Assembly (NCBI GenBank): GCA_027024125.1
Contig: JALVSV010000419.1
Location: 1-9,872, forward strand
Length of the DNA: 9,872 bases
Direction of reading: 5' to 3'
From: Methylothermaceae bacterium
GTDB taxonomy: Bacteria > Pseudomonadota > Gammaproteobacteria > Methylococcales > Methylothermaceae
The position numbers and the translations under genes were made by a program. Each line of letters starts with the position of its first letter. The stretch's first letter is position 1. Below are positions 6,823-9,872 of this stretch, piece by piece. The notes beneath the pieces were generated by a model. That model saw only the letters and a list, made by a program, of their open reading frames with translations, was not told the DNA's origin and searched no databases.

Positions 6823-6850
6823 GATCCATCCTGCTCCTGGAGGATGGATC
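6823..6850 (-). promoter_or_regulatory. Hairpin enclosing the ribosome-binding site of the sagB-type gene
   Basis: GATCCATCCT (6823-6832) and AGGATGGATC (6841-6850) form a perfect 10-bp stem with an 8-base loop, which on the minus strand reads CCAGGAGC. The hairpin ends four bases before the ATG at 6818. The two possible Shine-Dalgarno sequences are AGGA in the 3' arm (10 bases from the ATG) and AGGAG at the loop edge (15 bases), so folding should limit ribosome access. A GGA in the loop plus a second in the stem is the layout of CsrA/RsmA-controlled leaders; that control is inferred. Confidence 0.55.
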
Positions 6851-6905
6851 ATAATCCCCGGGCGCCAACAAAACCATCCCAGTTCCGTCATCTATTCAGG
6901 CCGGA

Positions 6906-7102
6906 GCAGGTGGTCCGCTTCGAAAAACGCCGTGAATACTTTCTTGCTGTACAGTCCTGCTGCGCAAGAAAGCCCTGCCCAAACTTCCCTGTTTGGGCGC
7001 TCGCCCGTCTGCGAAAGTTCACTGGACTTTCGGTCCGGGCTCGCCCCTGTAGGCTCCACGCCGGCATCCCTGCCGGCGAGGCTTTCGAATCAGACCACCT
7101 GC
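6906..7102. repeat. 197-bp element with inverted ends and internal hairpins
   Basis: The outer 20 bases, 6906-6925 and 7083-7102, are inverted copies at 18 of 20 positions (GCAGGTGGTCCG... and its complement, both with TTCGAA). Inside lie, left to right, a 9-bp stem CTTTCTTGC/GCAAGAAAG (6939-6947 with 6964-6972), a perfect 8-bp stem around TTCCCT (6977-6998), CGAAAGTTC/GGACTTTCG with one wobble pair (7012-7032), and CGCCGGC/GCCGGCG around ATCCCT (7059-7078). On the minus strand the second and fourth loops read AGGGAA and AGGGAT. The right part is shared with the full repeat at 9683-9795. No open frame for a transposase is present. Confidence 0.75.
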
Positions 7103-7142
7103 CCCTGCAGTCAATCGTTTGCATGTTTAAATGACATGGTCC
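7030..7142 (-). repeat. Dispersed 113-bp repeat, inverted copy
   Basis: Read on the minus strand from 7142 to 7030, this matches 9683-9795. The first 40 bases agree at 33 positions, and the following part (GGCAGGTGGTC through GGACCGA) differs at only three of about 74. It contains the hairpin CGCCGGC/GCCGGCG with loop AGGGAT (minus). Its orientation puts the AGGGA loop in the sense strand of the sagB-type leader. Confidence 0.88.
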
Positions 7143-7166
7143 TGCAAACCATCCCTCGACATTTGC

Positions 7167-7198
7167 TGATGGAAATGGAAAACTTTTGCCTTTCATCA
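7167..7198. promoter_or_regulatory. Quasi-palindrome immediately upstream of zur
   Basis: A 32-base interrupted palindrome centred on AAAACTTTT; the halves TGATGGAAATGGAAAA and TTTTGCCTTTCATCA pair with small bulges. It is flanked by near-identical direct repeats, CATTTGCTGAT at 7160 and CATTTGCAGAT at 7197. Position suggests an operator or promoter element for zur, but it does not resemble the TGTTATA-type Zur box. The regulator is unknown. Confidence 0.35.
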
Positions 7199-7199
7199 T

Positions 7200-7682
7200 T
7201 TGCAGATTGCCACCCAATTGTCCACTCACAACCACGACCGTTGCGTCCTCACCGCCATGGATACCGCCGAACGCCTTTGCCGGGAACGGGGGGTACGGCT
7301 GACGCCCCTGCGCAGAAAGGTACTGGAGCTGATCTGGGCGGATCACCGCGCTGTCAAGGCCTATGACCTGCTCGCACGGATTGGGGAGGATCGCAAAAAT
7401 GCCAAGCCAGCCACAGTGTACCGGACCCTGGAGTTTCTCACCGAGCAGGGGCTGATCCACCGGGTGGAGAGCCTCAACGCCTTCATCGGCTGCAATTGCT
7501 GTGAAAAGCCGCACGAATCCATCCTTTTTATCTGCCGGCAATGCGGTGAAGTCGTGGAACGGTCCGCCCCTGAGGTCATGAAAGCCCTGTCGGCAGAGGC
7601 GTTTCGCACTGGTTTCTCGGTGGAACGCAAGACGGTCGAAGTGATTGGCACCTGTGTACAATGCTCAGAGAAGCACGGTTAA
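7200..7682 (+). CDS. zur: Zinc uptake regulator, Fur family (Zur)
   Basis: A 160-residue Fur-family repressor that senses zinc and controls zinc uptake genes. The winged-helix DNA-binding domain spans about 20-95 (RLTPLRRKVLELIW, AYDLL, AKPATVYRTLEFLTEQGLIHRVES) and the dimerisation/metal domain follows. The structural zinc site is complete: C112, C115, C152 and C155 (CRQC and CVQC). Regulatory-site candidates aligned to E. coli Zur are H87, C98, H105 and E120. The AKPATVYR and IHRVES segments and the VEVIGTC end are closer to Zur than to Fur or PerR. The start is uncertain. TTG 7200 keeps the HNHDRC segment that resembles the N-termini of related proteins; TTG 7218 and ATG 7257 are alternatives, none with a strong Shine-Dalgarno. 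It lies 70 bases upstream of a ZnuD-like receptor, fitting a zinc unit. Confidence 0.92.
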   Translation: MQIATQLSTHNHDRCVLTAMDTAERLCRERGVRLTPLRRKVLELIWADHRAVKAYDLLARIGEDRKNAKPATVYRTLEFLTEQGLIHRVESLNAFIGCNCCEKPHESILFICRQCGEVVERSAPEVMKALSAEAFRTGFSVERKTVEVIGTCVQCSEKHG

Positions 7683-7703
7683 GGTGTTGGTTCGAGCCTT
7701 TTT

Positions 7704-7718
7704 TGTTACGATATAACA
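7704..7718. promoter_or_regulatory. Zur-box-like operator upstream of the znuD-like gene
   Basis: TGTTACGATATAACA is a 7-1-7 inverted repeat with outer arms TGTTA and TAACA perfect and two central pairs mismatched. It differs from the TGTTATA-N-TATAACA form of proteobacterial Zur boxes at only two bases. It overlaps a possible -10 (TATAAC, 7712-7717) and lies 34 bases before the start at 7753, directly behind the zur gene. Zinc-bound Zur would be expected to repress the receptor here. Confidence 0.7.
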
Positions 7719-7752
7719 TCTCAAAAATAACAACACCGCTGGATGTCTCCCG

Positions 7753-9645
7753 ATGGCGAAAAAACTCCTGCCAATGCTCATTGCCGGGTCAGCCTTGGCA
7801 CAGCAACCGGCCACTGAATTGGCACCTCTGGAAATCATCGCCCCAGAGTCGAAAGATGGCATCGTAGTGACGGAAGACCAATTCAGTCACACCCCCCATC
7901 GCACTCTGGGGGAAATCCTTGGCAGGCTTCCAGGTTTCAGCAATCGCTCCTTCGGCCCTTCCGTGGGCCAGCCGGTCATCCGCGGCCAGGCGGGCCCACG
8001 GACCAAAGTGATGCGCAATTCCCTGGGTACGAATGATCTGTCCTCAGTCAGTCCGGATCATGCGCTGGGGCTGGAAACCCTGTCGGTGGAACGAATCGAG
8101 ATTCTGCGGGGCCCGGAAACCCTGCGGTATGGTAGTGGTTTAGTTGGCGGCACGATCAACGTGGTGGATGGACGAATTCCCGAGAACCTGCCGGATCACC
8201 CACTCGAACTCAGCGGCGGATACCACTATGACTCCCCCTCCGACGGCCACAGCGGCAAGGCACTGGTGGATCTGGGGGCCGGACCTTTGGCCTTGCATCT
8301 GGAGGGGATGCGGCGTAGCAACGGCGATCTTCAGACCGGCCGCGGCAGGCTGGACAACACCTCGGGCGAAGTCAGAAGCGGCAGCGTCGGAGCTTCGTGG
8401 GTCGGTGCACAGGGGTTTGTCGGTGCGGCAACCGAACGACTGGAAAAGGACTACGGCATTCCATCCGCCGACGGCGAAAAGGCCGACATCGAACTCAGAC
8501 AGACCCGATACGACCTTCGCGCCCGCTGGTACCCAGCATCGCCCCATATCGATGCTCTGGAGGCAGGCGTCAACATCAACGACTACCGCCATGTGGAGTT
8601 CGAGGACGGCCAGCGGGGCACTCTGTGGCTCCGCCGGGCCGTCGAGAGCCGGCTGGAACTGACCCACACATTATTCGGTACAGGAGGCAGCCTGGGCTTT
8701 CAGTCCCGTTACGGCGAGTTGTCCGCCGAAGGCGAAGAGGCCATCCTGCCACCAACCGAAAGCGAGACCTATGCCCTGTTCATCAACCAACAACTGTCGC
8801 TGGACGCTTTCACCTTCTCCCTCGGAGCCCGGGTGGAACACCGCAGAATCGATGCCAAAGACTTTTCGCTCAGGCGCGACCTTCCGATCAGTGGCGCAAT
8901 CGCTGCCTCCTGGACTCACGGAAATCACCATCTGGAACTTTCCTTCACCACCACCCAGCGCGCGCCCAACCCTCAGGAACTGTACGTCCACGGTGTCCAC
9001 ATCGCCACTAAGAGCTTTGAAATCGGCGACCCCTCACTGGATTTGGAACATTCCCACCAGCTCGAGGTGGGATATCGGCTCGAAAGGACCTTGCTTGCCG
9101 CTGAAATCAATTTGTTCCAGTATTGGATCGATAACTATATTTTTTTCAATAATACCGGCGAAATCGATCCTGAGTCAGGCTATTTCATCTTCCGGGCCCG
9201 TCAGAAGGATGCCTTCTTCAGGGGATTCGAAACCAAACTGGACTTCACCCTGTTCGATAACCGCTTCGGCAACCTGGATCTCATGCTGTTCAGTGATTAC
9301 ACCCGCGGCAGATTCGAAGCGGGCGGTGACATCCCGCGAATGCCACCGCTGCGATACGGGCTCGCCCTGAATTTCGAGCACGAAGGATTGAATCTGAACC
9401 TGCGCCTGACCCGGGCAGAATCCCAGGATCATCCGGGAAACAATGAGGCCTCCACACCCGGCTATGTCCTGCTCGATTTGGGAGGGAAATACAGGTTCCA
9501 AGTCGGAAAACGCACCCAAATCGTCCTGTACGCCCAACTGAACAACCTGCTCGATCAGACGGTACGTGACTCGACTTCCTTCCTGCGCACCATCGCACCT
9601 GGACCAGGCCGTGGTTTCAATGCTGGCATCAGACTGAACCTGTGA
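7753..9645 (+). CDS. znuD: ZnuD-like TonB-dependent outer-membrane receptor
   Basis: A 630-residue outer-membrane receptor. A short signal peptide (MAKKLLPMLIAGSALA, then QQ) precedes a possible TonB box (LEIIAP, about 27-32). The plug (about 45-145) has TLGEILGRLPGF, PVIRGQAGPRTKVM, VERIEILRGPETLRYGSGLVGGTINVVDGRIP. The beta-barrel fills the rest, ending GFNAGIRLNL. Points shared with ZnuD-type zinc receptors are NDYRHVEFEDG and RAPNPQELYVHGVHIATKSFEIGDP (from about residue 403), with His residues in the predicted loop. A long His-rich extracellular loop seen in some ZnuD proteins was not found. The Zur-like operator and the zur gene upstream support zinc as substrate; heme or another metal complex is less likely. 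ATG 7753 has GGA about 9 bases upstream and starts exactly at the signal peptide. Confidence 0.88.
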   Translation: MAKKLLPMLIAGSALAQQPATELAPLEIIAPESKDGIVVTEDQFSHTPHRTLGEILGRLPGFSNRSFGPSVGQPVIRGQAGPRTKVMRNSLGTNDLSSVSPDHALGLETLSVERIEILRGPETLRYGSGLVGGTINVVDGRIPENLPDHPLELSGGYHYDSPSDGHSGKALVDLGAGPLALHLEGMRRSNGDLQTGRGRLDNTSGEVRSGSVGASWVGAQGFVGAATERLEKDYGIPSADGEKADIELRQTRYDLRARWYPASPHIDALEAGVNINDYRHVEFEDGQRGTLWLRRAVESRLELTHTLFGTGGSLGFQSRYGELSAEGEEAILPPTESETYALFINQQLSLDAFTFSLGARVEHRRIDAKDFSLRRDLPISGAIAASWTHGNHHLELSFTTTQRAPNPQELYVHGVHIATKSFEIGDPSLDLEHSHQLEVGYRLERTLLAAEINLFQYWIDNYIFFNNTGEIDPESGYFIFRARQKDAFFRGFETKLDFTLFDNRFGNLDLMLFSDYTRGRFEAGGDIPRMPPLRYGLALNFEHEGLNLNLRLTRAESQDHPGNNEASTPGYVLLDLGGKYRFQVGKRTQIVLYAQLNNLLDQTVRDSTSFLRTIAPGPGRGFNAGIRLNL

Positions 9646-9682
9646 CAAGCCTTTTGATAAAGCAGACTCAGCCACGTGGCCA

Positions 9683-9795
9683 GGACCACGTCATTTAAAC
9701 ACGTAATGGATTGAATGAAGGGGCAGGTGGTCTGCTTCGAAAGCCTCGCCGGCAGGGAAGCCGGCGTGGAGCTTACAGGGGCGAGCCCGGACCGA
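9683..9795 (+). repeat. Dispersed 113-bp repeat, direct copy behind znuD
   Basis: A full copy of the element also present inverted at 7030-7142; the first 40 bases occur again at 529-568. It holds the hairpin CGCCGGC/GCCGGCG around AGGGAA (9747-9766) and TACAGGGGCGAGC after it. Just before it, ACGTGG (9674-9679) and CCACGT (9686-9691) can pair around CCAGGA. It lies 37 bases behind the znuD stop codon, in the 3' untranslated region of that gene. Confidence 0.88.
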
Positions 9796-9872
9796 CAAAT
9801 TTGTCGGGAACAAATTTGAACAGCCGACAGGCTGGCCCCAACGGGGTGAACCACAGGGAAGTGGTTCATAAA
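9796..9872 (+). repeat. Chain of short hairpins continuing the repeat to the window edge
   Basis: Overlapping the end of the repeat is a perfect 16-base palindrome CCGACAAATTTGTCGG (9792-9807). It is followed by CAAATTTG (9811-9818), CAGCC/GGCTG around GACA (9821-9834), CCCC/GGGG (9836-9846) and a perfect 7-bp stem GAACCAC/GTGGTTC around AGGGAA (9848-9867). No open frame is credible. The inverted copy has a different hairpin chain in this position, so the distal part is a variable module. Confidence 0.65.

Larger units (their letters stand above)
6819..7199. other. Repeat-rich divergent region between sagB-type gene and zur
   Basis: About 380 bases between two divergent starts, almost entirely explained by structured DNA. 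It contains the ribosome-binding hairpin (6823-6850), an element with inverted ends and internal hairpins (6906-7102), the inverted full copy of the dispersed repeat (7030-7142) and a quasi-palindrome ahead of zur (7167-7198). No protein-coding frame is convincing. A TATGAT on minus at 6853-6848 could be a -10 for the sagB-type gene but lacks a good -35. Confidence 0.55.

Noticed and set aside
6906..7102. Insertion sequence or MITE with terminal inverted repeats
   Set aside because: Inverted ends exist, but no clear target-site duplication or transposase was seen, and the other copies lack the matching second end; recorded only as a structured repeat.
6821..7366. Open frame containing RSGLAPVGSTPASLPARLS, also seen as a minus frame at 9555-9869
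   Set aside because: The shared peptide is a translation of the dispersed repeat in two places; the frames also overlap zur or znuD and have no independent conservation or ribosome-binding site.
529..9795. CRISPR-like array from the repeated GTCATTTAAACACG segments
   Set aside because: Copies are few, thousands of bases apart, in both orientations and without regular spacers.

Overview
The window looks like chromosomal DNA of a gammaproteobacterium. The coding DNA is moderately GC-rich, the Zur and ZnuD-like proteins resemble proteobacterial members, Fur-box-like and Zur-box-like operators are present, and intergenic gaps are filled with hairpin-rich repeats. The genus cannot be fixed from the sequence; a free-living sulfur-oxidising or methanotrophic lineage would fit, but that is a guess. 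No tRNA, rRNA, CRISPR array, transposase or phage gene was found.

Layout. (1) 1-422, minus: the N-terminal part of a DUF2325-type protein running off the left edge, with a Fur-box-like palindrome in its promoter region. (2) 423-1025: a 600-base gap with a truncated copy of a dispersed repeat, a C10 tract, several hairpins and a terminator-like stem. (3) 1026-3316, plus: three overlapping genes, a TVP38/TMEM64 (VTT) membrane protein, an exported DUF3047 protein and an ArsS-like radical SAM/Cys-rich protein. (4) 3243-4096, minus: a VOC (glyoxalase-fold) protein followed by a gamma-glutamylcyclotransferase-like protein whose 3' end overlaps the radical SAM gene tail to tail. (5) 4097-4404: a gap with an imperfect inverted repeat. 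(6) 4405-6818, minus: a tandem-domain SagB-type nitroreductase and an NAD(P)-binding Rossmann protein, coupled by ATGA. (7) 6819-7199: a repeat-rich leader between sagB and zur. (8) 7200-9645, plus: the zinc uptake regulator Zur, a Zur-box-like operator and a ZnuD-like TonB-dependent receptor. (9) 9646-9872: another full copy of the dispersed repeat and a chain of hairpins up to the edge.

The clearest functional unit is zur-znuD: a zinc sensor next to an outer-membrane receptor whose promoter region carries a Zur-like palindrome. It is bracketed by inverted copies of a 113-bp repeat (7030-7142 and 9683-9795). The most unusual signal is in the non-coding DNA. Hairpins with unrelated stems repeatedly present the same six-base loop, AGGGAA, AGGGAT or AGGGAG, and a related ATGGAT loop also occurs. 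This resembles the CsrA/RsmA-binding motif. The sagB ribosome-binding region itself lies in a hairpin with AGGA in the loop. Whether these elements bind a CsrA-family protein is a hypothesis from sequence only.
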